This document shows, piece after piece, positions 36,680-49,577 of a stretch of 64,000 nucleotides of DNA. The notes beneath the pieces were generated by a model. It ran no database searches. It saw only the letters and a list, made by a program, of their open reading frames with translations, and had not been told where the DNA came from. The stretch lies in the NCBI GenBank assembly GCA_946699065.1, contig CAMPDV010002442.1, positions 1 through 64,000 of the forward strand, in the 5' to 3' direction. The stretch's first letter is position 1; each line of letters opens with the position of its first letter. The translations under genes were made by a program, and so were the position numbers. This stretch comes from Loxodes magnus. Taxonomy: Eukaryota > Ciliophora > Karyorelictea > Loxodida > Loxodidae.

Positions 36680-38650
36680 TTCAATATTTGATCTAGGTTA
36701 CTTCCTTATAGAACTCCGTTTTAGTTTAAATTTATCTTGCAAAATAACTCTCAATAAAAAAAATTAGCATCACTGATGCCATAAAACGATCTAAAGCAAG
36801 AATTAAGTTTAAGAGTAGTCTTAGTCTTCTTAAATGAGCAAATAGTATTCTTCTTGATATAGTATCGAACATTTCACTAAATCAATTAGGCTAGTTATTA
36901 CTTGCTATTAATGTGACCAATTATGATGTAAATCAATAATTTATTAGATATTTCAAATTTGTTAGGTTTTAGAGTGTTTACGAATATATCCAAATTAAGT
37001 TGGATGATAAATATTTCTATCTTAAATGTATTTATATAATTATTGAGTTACTTGCTTGTCATATATTTTTGATAAATAGATTAGTAAAAGAATGGACGTT
37101 AGTATCGTCAAGAAATCTTACATCCTTATTTAAAAATAGGAAGAATATTCATTCCTTCACTGCATTTAATACAGAAAATGTTCTGAAATATTATTGACAA
37201 AACTTGCAATTCTTCACTCACATATTTGATAAATTCCACTTTGCATTACCTATGGCTTTATTATTCGCTAATTTTTTATTATTTTTAGAATTCTCAGTCA
37301 GTGAAAAGAGGTTTATTTTAAAATTTACTTAGTTTATTTAAGATAAAAGGTTTATTTTTATATAATTCATCAATTTTTCTATTTGAAGTATCAGTTTCTT
37401 CTTAACTTAAGTTCAAATATTTATCAAAAACTGAATTCTCTCAATTTTCTATAAAATGTCATTGTTACCTAGAATTAAAATTCATTTCATTTAAAATTTT
37501 CAATCAATTAAGTTTTTCGCTTGCTTGAACATTATTTAAGGTTTTTTGCTGAGTTATTTATGTTTTTTGTTTGCTTTTTACTATTTCCAAAATTTGTGTA
37601 AAAAATGCTTATAAAATTTATTTTAACCAGATAAAGACTTGTAACTTCCTAATTATAATATCCATGTAAGCAAAAAATTCTCTAATATGTAATATTATCC
37701 TACTTTTCTTAAGTAATATTTTCAAAGAAAACTTAGTAATTTGCAATAATGTTTTGTCCAATTTTAAGATATAGTGCAGTTTCTGGATTTCAATTAATTA
37801 GATTTTAAATAAATTGGCATAAAATTTAAAAGTGTTGAGGTAAAGTTATTAAATATTAAAAATGTCCTAGAAAACACTTTACTATTAGTTTCTTGTTTGT
37901 GAATCCTATAATTTTGACATTTTCTAGAGTTAATGTCATTATTTTTCTTATCTATATCTTTTTAATTTTATTTCAAGGTAATATTTTAAGGGAAATTATC
38001 AGTATTTAATCCAGAATCTTGAATAACTAGAAAATCTGCAAAATAATTAGAATTTAATGCTAGGTTGCTAATAAATAATAATTTGCAATAGCATCAAATA
38101 TGAGTCTAAGGATGAAAAGGCTAGATTCTTAACTATTTCAAATGATTGATCCATTTGCTATTATAAAATCTGGAATTATTTAGTATTTTTATTTATTAGA
38201 GTTTAGTTATTATCATAATTAGGAAGTAAAGCATTAAGTCACCACAAAAGTAGCAGATATTTGACTGTTAAAATTTATAATACTATTGAGGTATTTATAT
38301 GCTATATCTTTATCTAAATTTTCATTTCATTCGTTGCTATAACATGAGGCAGTAAGTAAATTTACATTTTTAACATTTTCCAAATGTTAAGGAAGTTTTG
38401 AAAAATAAAGTTAATTTTTTACTAATAAGCAGTCATCCTCACATCGATTATTTGCACTTTAGAAATAAATGCGGTATTTTTCATAAACAATAGGAATATA
38501 AGTTTATTATGTTTAGATTTCGTTTATTGAAAAATATAAAAATCATTTTTTAATTTAACTGTTATATGGATACTTATTTGCTATATATAGGATTAATGCT
38601 TAATGTCCTATCTTTATTTTCCTAAAATTAAAATCTTCTAAGAAATCCTC
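36680..38650 (-). mobile_element. LINE-2 of this window: APE endonuclease and RT remnants
   Basis: Minus strand. Near 38240-38270 is a broken AP-endonuclease motif (GDL, then NALLPNYDN one frame over), and near 38000-38030 DSGLNTDNFPLK, the SDH-type end of that domain. The RT part at 36780-37240 has MFDTISRRILFAHLRRLRLLLNLILALDRF, matched by the other LINE at 25850-25950. Many frameshifts; the 3' half is missing where element M begins. The APE motif places these LINEs among the endonuclease-bearing non-LTR elements. Confidence 0.55.
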
Positions 38651-38674
38651 ATAAAGAAACGTATATATATTAAT

Positions 38675-38988
38675 TTAATTAATTTTAAGCTAAAAGAGTT
38701 TTTGGACTGCAACTTCTTGCAGTTTAACGACCCCAACACTCCCTTCATGGGATAACGGGGATATCCTGTTACTTTCGATAAGCAGCTGCCAGGGAGCTCC
38801 ATCGCTATGGGCAGCCAGGCTTCAAGCCCTTACCAGGAGTGGATAATCAAGAGGAAGGCGTTCCTTTGCAAAGGTTGACTTTGACCAGGGACTTTCTCAG
38901 CGACAGAAAAGGAACTTGTTCCTAGCCATAAAAACCAGATAGTATGATTCAGAAGGTCAATCTCAGCTCCCACCATCTTTTTAATTAT
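38675..38988. repeat. Family B short repeat, copy 2
   Basis: Opposite orientation to B1 and B3 and the most diverged of the three, with a different far end near 38695-38740. Flanked by an imperfect direct repeat of about 21 bp (38654-38674, 38989-39009), so it inserted independently. Confidence 0.65.
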
Positions 38989-39009
38989 AGAAACGCTTAT
39001 ATATTAAAT

Positions 39010-40529
39010 CCCTTTTTCATCTCTTAAATATATAAAAGTTCTCATCTACTCTTAGGGTGTTAACGATAAAACTAAATTAAAATGTAAATTCCTTTTATTG
39101 GTTATTCTAGTAATTTATTATCTATTTTAATTTTATTTATGTATTAGCTATACTTTCTTTAGTTGATTCCTCATTAATCGATATATCTCTTCCTTTCACA
39201 TTGATCATTTCATATAAGATTCTTCTTTAGTAATCTATTTTGATAAAATTTAAGGCGTATTTAAACTAAAATCGTGCATTAATTGATTGTTCTCCTATAG
39301 TATTTTATACTTAACTGTTGAAAGCTTAGATAGAGGCAAGTTCTTAATACCACATGTTTTCTTTTGAGACTTGAATTTTCAGCTTAAGTCTTGGATAAAT
39401 TTCTGATAATTGATTAGATTTCTCTTAAATTATGTTATTATTTAAAATGATTTAAAGTAAAGTCTAAATTTAATTTTGATTATACCAGCTTTAAGAAATT
39501 CTAACCAGCTAAATTTACTCTGTAAGATTGCTTATTTAACTAAATTTTATTAGTACTAAGCTTCTAAATATTAAGATTAAGTTTAAGTTTAAATTCCTTG
39601 TCTTATTGTAAAGGAACAGTTAAAGTAAGCTTATCAATTAGAAAGGTTTCACGAAACGTTTAAGTAGAGCTACATCTTAAATAGTTGGTTATTGCTCTTT
39701 AATCAGTTAGTCATAAAAGTTAACAATTTCTGTGATGTATCTTTATTTAAAGCTTGATAAGCTTTAATACTGTAGGTATTTAATTATAACTCTCTTACAG
39801 TTACTTGCATTTATCAGATTCTAATGAATTGATCCTCTCCTTCTTAGTTGTAAATTACAAATTAACTCTATAAAATTAGTATTAGTTTGCTATCTCTCTA
39901 TTTAAGATTTCAATATTGATGAAGATCCAAAATAAATCTTTAATTAGCAGCTATAACTATGTTTTCAGTATGCTTAGCAAGGCACTAAATTATATTATAG
40001 TTTATTTACCTCCAACTAAGTCTTTTAATGATTAGCATGCTATAATTTTATGAGATAAAGCGATGTGAATAAATAGCAGTTAAGATTTTGCTTTTAGTTA
40101 AATTGATACTGCAAGCATAAATTTTTAAAAGCAACTACATACTGGCTTCAAATAGAAAGAGAGCTTCCCAGTTATTTTTAAGAAGGTAATAAATTATAAA
40201 ATGAATAATTAATAAATCCATATAACTCAATGCTGCTAGTTAAGGTATATATTTTAACTTTAATACAATAACATAGACTTATATATTGACAAGAAATTTG
40301 AGAATTATATACTTTATTGTAGATATAAGATAAGCACAAAAGAAAGATATATTCTACTAAGAAAACTAGAAGGAGAGCATATAATAAGTTAATTAAATTC
40401 CTCTAAAGAATGATTAAATGTTTAAATATAATAGAATAGATTAAATAAGATAGTTATATATTATTAATTGTAAACACTACCATTTTTATTTAAAATAAGA
40501 TAAAATATTAGTTTTAGATTTAAGACTCA
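39010..40529. other. AT-rich DNA without recognised genes
   Basis: Nothing supported; it lies downstream of MACPF copy 2. Confidence 0.4.
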
Positions 40530-42157
40530 TAGTATAAAAACTTCAGCAAACTCTATCTCCAGATGTTCTAGTTAAAAAAACTCCATCCGCCTGAAAATCC
40601 AATTAAAGTCTTGTTTTAAAATATTATATTTTAGTCAAATGATTCAGAACTACAAAGAGGTTGAGTAGAAAATGGAGTTACTAAATTTCTTTGCAAACTT
40701 GTTTCTGCTGTTATTTTTTGGATAGAGTACCCATCTCCTTGAATCCTCATTGCTGTTATCTTTTCATTTTTTTACAGCTGAAAAGTGTAGTTTTCAGCAG
40801 TTGAATAGATTTTCCCTAAAGCGACTTTTTAAAATAATTACCCCCCTTAATCCCTTATAACAACTTTAGTACCCTAAAGAAACATATACTTGAAATAGTT
40901 ATCTTTATAGCAACCTGTAAATGTCGAAAGCTAACTGAAAAAGAAGGTAATTGAGTCTATATCGTAGTTACTTTACATCTGTGGATATATAAAATCACTT
41001 CCGGTCTCTTAAGGTCTTCCATTTAGATTAGTAATATTAATATTATCTTACATTTCATTTATTTTTACTACCTAAGCTTAGCTTTTAACAAAGCTGTAGT
41101 AAATTTCAGGTGTTTGAAGGTAAAATAACTCTATACTCAAAAGCATCGTAGAACTAGTCCTATAGTAAGTTAATTTATTAGCTATTTAGTTTATAAAAAT
41201 TATCTTTGTTAATTAGTTCTCATATAGGTCTTATTTAAAACCTTATGGGAGTAGGATTAGTTTTTACATTTTAATACCATTCCTATTAGTCGCTGTTAGG
41301 AATTGAACCTTTTTAGATTGAAGTAAATTTATAACTTAGACTTAAAAGTTAAAGCTAGATCAATAGATTCTTAAACGCTAGTACTTTAAGAATTTTGAGA
41401 ATCATCGTTGGTAGTTATCTTCTTATTTTTAGAATTTTATTTAGTTTTCTATTACAAAGATTCAGTGGCAGCTAAGTTAATGTTAATATTCTATTTTCTA
41501 AATATTTGTAATCTTCTATTTTTAAATCAGATCTCTCTTTTGAAACGGCACCATATGTGATCTACTAAACATAAAAGCTACCATATCTATCGAATAGCTA
41601 GTTAATAGCGATGTTAGGATCTTAAGAATCAACTAGTTAATAGACAAGATTTAATAAAGCTGCTGGTCAAGTTATGATTAAGATAATCTATAGCTATTTA
41701 GTAAGCTTCGCAAGCTTATTTCACTTCTATAGTAATGATGTTATAATTTAAAGTGTCGTCAACATTACTCTAATAATCCTTATTATTAGAAAAGGCATAT
41801 TTATCATAATTCGATGTCTTTTTCGTTTTTTCGGAATGAAGGCTGTTGATCCGCCGACAAGTTTAGCAATTTTTGCCTCTTTAAATTTAATAGCACCATA
41901 ATATTCTGAAATTTGGGCATTAAAGGAACAGGTGTCTAAATCAACTTCTTAGGCGTAATCAGGAATTAACCAGAGCTCATCTTCAGTTGTTTATTATTTC
42001 TAATAGGAGAATTCAAAATGTTCAATTTCAAAAATTCCACATATTAGCTTAAATCAGGGTGGCTACTGTGTATGTCAAGTCCTTTACCAATAAATCGTGG
42101 CAAATAAGGTACGCTTCATATGAGCTGAAAAGCGAAGAGAAGCACCAAGGATTTCAT
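40530..42157 (-). pseudogene. MACPF-domain gene copy in the spacer (diverged, fossil)
   Basis: Related along its length to the left-arm MACPF gene but clearly diverged. It starts with a signal peptide MKSLVLLFAFQLI and has recognisable MACPF and jacalin-like C-terminal parts in the same order. It appears broken, with a few breaks, though an intron cannot be excluded. It belongs to the spacer and has no mirror copy, so it separated from the arm copy before the arms formed or came from another locus. Confidence 0.55.
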
Positions 42158-43783
42158 TTATGGAAACAAAAATGAAAAGTTGAAATATGTATTTTATATA
42201 AGGTTTAATAGAAACTTGATTAATAAAAAGTAAATGACCATAAAAGTAATCTAATAGAGATTACAAAATATATTAGCTTGCTTTAGTAAATTAAATTCTT
42301 TTAGTCTTATACTTCTAATAACTTGTATTCTTTCTATTTTAATAGATATTTAATTGTTATTTTAAACTGAAATTGTAAGAACTTGAAGTTCCTAAAGTAT
42401 AGTATACTAAGCAATTAATTTGAAATATTAAATATTTATAATTATTTCCTTTATATTGTAACTTTTGGTTAGATTTAAGAAGTTATCAGATTACAGATTC
42501 TATAATTTTAGATTTATAATATAATCTTTTTTAGGATATATTAGACATTAATAGACTAGAATCTATTTCTTACATGGTCTATTCATAAAAACGCATCAAT
42601 TAATCACAACTTCAAGATATAAAAGTCTGACAGTAAAAAGAGAAATAGCATTATCTTTCTTTATCTAATAGAGATAATTTCTTTAGATCTTAAGTACTAA
42701 GTGATGTGCTTTTTTAATTATAATCATTAATAAGGAAATTATATTATAAAATTAGTAAGTCCACATTATCCTTAAGAAAGAGTTATATAAAAGAACACTT
42801 ATAAACACCTTTAAAATATAACCAAAACCAGTTTAGTATATAGACTCTAGTGCTATCAATGTCTAATATATCATCAAAATATTATATTATAAATCCTAAA
42901 TTTTAGAATAGGTAATCTATTAAGATCTTCAGATCTAATGAAAGTTTATGATATAGAAACATTTATGAAAAGAAACATTTCAAAACATAACTGGATATTA
43001 AATTGTATAAGCTTAAACTTTAAACTTAGAACTAGAAAAAACTTTAAAGGAAATAGAAAAGTAAAATAAATAATAAATTAAAAATAATTAAGTAATTAAA
43101 GAAAGATAAGGCTATTAATAAGCAAAAATTAAGCTTAATTCTAATTATTATATATGAGCCTATTTAATAAGCTAAAATAGTAAATATTTTATTTATTCTA
43201 ATATTTAAATTAAGTTTCACTCATTTATTGAATTACTTGAGATACACTAATTTAATAGATTACTAAAATTGAGTTTATAAAAGAAAATAAAAGAGCTAAG
43301 AATAATTTATATTGCTTTAATTAAATTTATGCTTAGCTTTTTATATTTTGGTTAATCTTAATTAATATAACTCTTCCCAACAAGAATTTCTCTAAATAAA
43401 TAAGAATAATTTATCTTTATCTTGCACTATTTTTCTAATCTCCCTTATTAATTATGTTATATGATTATGTTTTTGATCTATTAGAATTGTTTGCTAATAT
43501 TATTAATGAAGATAACTGATTGCTATTAGCATTGCTTTCTTTTCAATTAATTATTACTTATTTAGCTTATCTTTTGTTTATTAAAAACCACTTTTATTTA
43601 TTATTATCTATTTTTATACCGTTCTCATTAATTTATTTATATGAATTAACTAATTCTAACTTTTAACATAACTTGTAGATAGCAAATCATTATGTTTAAC
43701 TTCATTTCCAGAGGATAGATGTTGCGCATTAGTTACTACTATACTCTATATATATCTTTGATAACGAATTGGTAAGGGCTTAT
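42158..43783. other. AT-rich DNA between two divergent MACPF copies
   Basis: No gene supported. It separates two head-to-head MACPF starts and may once have held divergent promoters. Confidence 0.4.
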
Positions 43784-44160
43784 ATGAAATATTTAGTTTT
43801 TCTTCTCACTTTTCAGCTTACTTGAAATGTGTCTTATTTACCATGATTTATTTATAAATGATTTAATATTAATCCTGATTTAAGCTAATATGTGGAATTT
43901 TTTAATTTATTATTTTTGAATTCCCCTTTTAGAAATAATAAACTATTGAAGATGAACTCTAGTTAATATATGATCAAGCCTAAGAGTTGATTTAGGAGCC
44001 TGTTCGCTCTACACAAAAATTACAGAGTTTGAGGGTGCTTTTTTATTTAAAGAATAAAAATTTGCTAAAGTAGTTGGATGATCAGCAACCTTCAATTCTG
44101 CAAAAAAGACATAGAATTATGATAAATATAGATTTTCTAGTAAATAAAAGTATTAGGAAT
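43784..44160 (+). pseudogene. MACPF N-terminal fragment (fossil)
   Basis: Starts MKYLVFLLTFQL and follows the N-terminal 120 or so residues of the spacer MACPF copy closely (DLSQYVEF in both), then ends where element J's tail begins at about 44190. Truncated and broken. Confidence 0.55.
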
Positions 44161-44189
44161 ATGTTATTTTTATTATTATATATATATAT

Positions 44190-44965
44190 AAACTAAATGT
44201 AAAATGTTTTGCCTTCCCCTGGACTCTCAACCAGGTTTATGCTACCATTTTGGTTTCGTGGATGGATACCACGTCTTGTTTAGATCTATGTTTGTAAAAA
44301 TTCTTCTTTTATAAATTCCTTACTAGTTGATATAGAGTCAATTTATTTCTTTTCATCTTCTATTTTCTTCTCTTGTTTTTAGTCTTCATCAATCCTTGCA
44401 AGAATTTAATAAATGATACTTTGACTTACAATAGAAACATTTTTTAACTTATTTTCTTTCTTTAGTCTTTGGCAAAACTTTTCTTTCTAGGATTCCAATT
44501 CGTTTTAAAATTTCTGAATTTTTATCTTCATCATTATTCATATGATTTTGCTAAATAATAGGTTATTGATCTTCGACTATCATTCTATTTGTTGCCTTAA
44601 AACTTTATTAAGATTAAAGATACAGTTCTTATTCAGTCACTACTTTGTTTTATATTAACTAATTTTTAATATTATTATTTCATTATTTAGATCTTCAATT
44701 GTGTTCATAAATTCACGAATTCTTTCCCCTTGGTTAAATATTATTTCATCGAAATCCGTTATTTTTAGTTTAGTTTCTAAAATTATTCCATTGTTAATAG
44801 TACAGTTTTTCTTTACTTTTCTTCCTGTTTTGAAAGTCCCACCATCATTTTACCTTGGGAAGATGAACTAGACTCATTTTGTTTCTCTTCTTGTCTGAGT
44901 ATCTTGGCTACTTATTTTCTAGCTTAATTCCTAGAAAGTTTTAGCGACTATTCCATTTTTTTCAT
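44190..44965 (-). mobile_element. Element J: ORF1-only retroelement, uninterrupted relative of G
   Basis: Minus strand from about 44960: MEQSLKLSRNQARKQ, SSSSSQGKMMVG, a coiled coil (IREFMNTIEDLNNEI, after a frameshift), then CFYCKSKYHLLNSCKDW. The order and spacing match G without the H insertion. The Trp residues in CKDW and RRW are TGA, as in G. The tail has hairpins GUGG/CCAC with loop UAUCCAU and CCUGG/CCAGG with loop UUGAGAGU, matching the G tail with different loop bases. Confidence 0.65.
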
Positions 44966-44994
44966 TTTATTATTATTATCTACTAAAAATTTAA

Positions 44995-46130
44995 TAAATA
45001 TTACTTTCCAGGAACTTCAACCGAATTCAGTTGTCCAGTTTTTATCAAGGTTAAATTCCTCAACCATTCCTTATGTAGTTTGATAATCATTCCTCCTTCT
45101 GACTTAGGTTTCGTCTGTCTCCAATTTTTTTTGTAGACTCTATTATAAATGCAGTGTTTTATTAGATGCTACGAAGAATAGCAGAATCAGCACATCTTAT
45201 CTTCTATTTCTGTTTAAATTAAGGAAGAATAAATCTATCAAGTTTTTCCAATCTTCTTATAGTCTCAGTTCTTTCTTATTTTATTTAATTATTCTATTAA
45301 TTAATTACTTTATCACTCTTAGTTTCTTCAGTAAAAATTGGAATTTCTTTTATTAAATTATCTTAGGATAACGCCACAGTTGTTCTTCTGTTAAAAATTT
45401 ATTTTGAGTAGATTATTCCCGTAAATATGTTGTTTCTAAGGTCAGTTTTTCAATATCCATTATTAATTAGCTAATTCTCTGAAAGATTGTAAAGAATTTT
45501 ATCCTGCTTGCAAAAAAATTTTCTTCATTTTGTCGTATTATTTGATATTAATTCATTTTCCCGCTCACTTATAAAGAGTTTTTCTAGTTTCCTTATAGTC
45601 GATTACTTTGATACGATGAAGAGGATTAATGCGATTTTTACATTTTCTCTTCTGATCTTATTTAACTCTTATTTTTAATAAGTTTAGATTATTTATTGCT
45701 CTCTATTTTTCCTTTTTTATTATTAGGAGCATAATTACGATGATGGCCTTTATTACGATAGTACTCTTAATACAATATACACTATATCAGCTCACCTAAT
45801 AAGCTGTTCAACGATTCAAAGTTCATTCTATTTAAAAATAATATGATAATGAGTTTTTTGTGATTTCACTTTTAATAGATTCATCTCTGAATTAAAGTTA
45901 AGATGTTTTGCTAAATCTTCAATTTCAAGCCTTTATTAGGATCGCTTTCAAAGGTCATATTTCCTTCGACTGATTTAACCCACTTTCATAATTGGAAAGT
46001 TAATCACGTTAAGTTCACTGCCTAGCATTTGTTCGTTTCTTCCCCGTCGTCACTCCTATGTCTCTTAAAATTTTTCTCCCTCTATATATTTTCTTTCTAT
46101 ATAATGTCCCATTTTGAGTACAATATAAAT
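44995..46130 (-). mobile_element. Element K: ORF1-like remnants
   Basis: At least one ORF1 element on the minus strand: MDIEKLTLETTYLRE, then the knuckle CWFCYSSQHLIKHC (Trp = TGA, 45187-45189 complement) and a TGG Trp 8 residues later in KKNW. Further upstream (45640-46130) is a second knuckle-like piece with GHHRNY, either a separate decayed element or the start of the same one. Frameshifted. It ends close to the arm breakpoint at 46272. Confidence 0.5.
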
Positions 46131-46271
46131 TACTGAACGATTGCCATAATTTTAAGTTTTTTATTCTCATTTTTGTTTAAAATGACAGCATTATCTTACC
46201 TCTTGTATGTATCTTAAAAGTTTATAATTTTATTAGTCCCATATTTTTGAGTTATTTAAGTATAGTTTGTT

Positions 46272-47600
46272 TCAATAAATATTTTCGCTATTGATATTAC
46301 TACATTCCTTTAAAGGCATTCTTAGAATAATAATTGTTTAGATTTAGATATTGATATGCTTATTAAACTCTTTTAAATCATAAGTTTTTTAAATATCTAA
46401 ATCATATTTTTAAATTATTTTATCTATATATTTCTTGTGGAAAGGTTATATTTATTGCATTTTTAAGTAAAAAAGGCTATTCCTGAATTAGAATTTTCCT
46501 AGCTGAATGAGTTATTTACAGTAAAAACACATAAATTTTTATGTCGAAGAGTGGATAAATTGGAAGTCAATTTAGATCAATAAAAAAAGATTATTAAAGG
46601 AAGATTAAGAAAATTGTAAGGTTAATCTTGATTTAAGTCTTTGTGATCTAGTAATTTTTCTAATCATTCCTTTAATGACATTACCGCTCAAGGTGTTTTA
46701 TTGCTTCCATTTTCTACTTTGGATAATATGAAAGTTTACAAAGATTCTTATATCTAATTGGAGATAAAATGCCATATTTGGAAATTACAGCAATCGATTT
46801 CAAAATTGCACTTCTATATGAAGAGACCTTTTCTTCACAAATTTATTTAAAATTATACTTGCTACCCAATTCATAGCCCAGATAAGTAATTGAATCTTTC
46901 TATGTGATTTCAATTCCTTTAATGTTTAAGCTAATTTTAGTTTCTTTTTCTTTTTTTAAAAAACTAAATCACTTCTCATTTCTTTGCTTTTATATTAAGT
47001 CTTACTCAAGTAATAATATTGGCTGTTGATTTTATTGTTTCTGGGTATTATTTAGAAATCTGCAAATTCTATTAAATAATCAGCAAACTAAGCACAACTA
47101 AAGATCTGGAACTAATATTAAATCCTAATTTTTTTAATTGTCTTCTGGTTATCTTTTTGCAATATCATAGTATAAAAATTGCTAGTACAGAACCATGACT
47201 ATTTCCCAATAATCACCAATTTTAATCTTTATTAATCTAGTAAGATATCCATCAATAATAAACTTAGCATCAATATTGTTATAAAATGATTCTAGAGCAA
47301 GAATTAAGTTTAATGGAAGCCTTAATCTTCTTAAATGACCAAAAAGTAATTTCCTATGTATACTATCAAACATCTTTTCTACATCAATTGAAGTAGCAAT
47401 TAATTTTTTTCCGTGATCATCTACGATATAAATAAATTATTTATTAAACATTTCAAATTTATTAAATAGAAGAACGTTTACGAAGAAATACAAACTAAGC
47501 TGAGTGTAAAATATTTCGTTTATATATACAAATATAAAGTCTTTAAGTAATGCCTTATCATACATTTTTTTTATTATTTGATAAATTTCTAGAAAAATTG
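46272..47600 (-). mobile_element. LINE-1, right-arm copy (3' truncated)
   Basis: Mirror of 25633-26956. The RT part MFDSIHRKLLFGHLRRL is open over 47182-47373. The match ends at 46272, while the left copy continues 1 kb further to its own 3' end, so the duplication breakpoint fell inside this LINE. Confidence 0.75.
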
Positions 47601-47887
47601 CCCTTAAAATTTTTTATCTTTTAATAAAATATCAAAAAATATTAAATAAGCATTTTTAAATTATATATTTATTGAACTTTTATAAAGAAAAAAAATTAAC
47701 ATCTTTTTCTCTTTAGCAGTTTAATTAACTTAGCTCTTTATTATTATTTTATGGTAATTTAAATTATTTATTTTAATTAAAACTTTTAATATTTAATAAA
47801 TAAATTCAAAAATACAAATTCTACTTTTAGTTTAATTTTTAACTTTTTTATTTATAATAAATGTAAATTAATAATAATTATTAAATA

Positions 47888-48189
47888 ATTGAAAAGATGG
47901 TGGGAGCTGAGAATCACCTTCATGACAACACTTTCTGGTTTTATGGCTAGGAACAAGTTCCTTTCTTGTCGCTGAGAAAGTCCCTGGTCAGAGTCATTTT
48001 CTGAAGGGGAACACTGTCTTTGAGATTATCCGCTCTTGGTAGGGGCTTGAAGCCTGGCTGCTCATATGGAGCTCCCTAGCAGCTGTGCCTGGAGCACAAC
48101 AGGATATCCCCGTTATTCCATAAAAAGAGAGCGTCGTGTCGTGCAATCGGAAAGGAGTTTCCGGTCCAAAAACTTTTTTAGTTGAAATT
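47888..48189. repeat. Family B short repeat, copy 3 (right arm only)
   Basis: Nearly identical to B1 (6352-6657). The flanks share an A/T direct repeat of about 20 bp (47866-47885 and 48190-48210). Absent from the left arm, so it came after the duplication. Its site is almost the same as that of E2/A2 in the left arm. Confidence 0.72.
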
Positions 48190-48885
48190 TATTAATTAAT
48201 TATTATTAAATTATTTCATTATTTAAGATATCAGATAAAAATTGTTGTAAAAAGAAATTTTTCCCAAAAATAAAATGAAATTTTATTTTGAGTGTCTGCA
48301 AAAAATTTGTATTAATATAATTTCAGATTAAATGATTTTATTTATTTTAAATATCATTAAATAAATTATTCTAAAATCGAAATTATATACAAAAAGTTTT
48401 AAAATTTCAGTATATAATAAAGTTATTTTTCTTAGTGCTTTTTACTACGTTTTTTATGTGTTTATTTTAGAGTTTCAAACTTTTATTTTACTTAAATCAT
48501 ATAATATTAGTTAAAAAAACTAAATAATTAAAATATTAATTCATTTATAAATTGGTTAATTTAGCGATTTATAGGATTTTAATTTTATTTTAGAACATAA
48601 AGCTTTATCATAAATTTTGTTCGTAAGGTATTTTCTATTTAATTAAATTTTTTTAAGAAATCTTATATTTAGCAATTTTCATAAAATTATAAAAAGTTAA
48701 TCCTTTTTTAAATTTATTATATATGCTAATTAAAATTTAATAATTGTTCAGTTCTTTGTGAAATAACTTACTTTAACTTAAGAAAGATGTAAAAGAGAAT
48801 TAGATTTTAATTACTTTCAAATAAGAACATAACATGACACACTTTAACATAATTTATTAACGTGACTTCACCTTTATTTGGTTTG

Positions 48886-49577
48886 CTACTTTTCAAAAAA
48901 TTTAAAGTTTAAAATCGTCTTAAGTACTATTCCATTTACAATCTTCTTCTGAGTCTTCTTCTTAGAATACATATCTTGCAGTACTTTGTTCGCCCTTAAG
49001 GTATCTTGCTTCAATCTAGTTCGATTCCAAGCATATTCAAATTTCTTCTTTATTGAGCAAATGAGATGTCTTTCAAAAGTTAATTTCCAATGTATATATT
49101 TTTCTGGATAATAAACCTTCTGGGGCGTAGTATGGATTGCCTTAAGGATTTTCATTACTTAAAACTTTCAAGTTTTCATTTTTATTAGAATTTTCAGCAA
49201 CATCTTAAAATGTGACCATATTTCCTGCAATATCAGCATTATTTTCTATTCTTAACTATCGAATTTTGCTGGTTGAAGATTTGGTTCCACATCCATGGGG
49301 TAATTTTTTGTTTTATTTTTAGAATAAGTTTTCAGCCAATTCCGCTAATTGACTGAAATTAGATTCTATTTATTAAATTCTCAGATTGACTGGCTTGGAA
49401 TTTTCACTCTTTAGCATTTATGTGTTAGAAATTAGGTAAGTGATTTTCCCTTCTAGTTCTTATGAGTTTCTTAAAAATTTAAAATTATCCTATTGCATAG
49501 CTTTGAGCTCTTTGGGTATGCTTTGATAATCGTAATTTGATTGGGATTGCATACTGTTTAGAATAAGCTTTTTGCAT
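48886..49577 (-). mobile_element. Element I, right-arm copy
   Basis: Mirror of 22519-23205, starting at 49577. One extra base near 49139 shifts the frame relative to the left copy, opening an 89-codon frame (48886-49155) without TGA. TGA is kept at the CWYC knuckle position. Confidence 0.6.
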
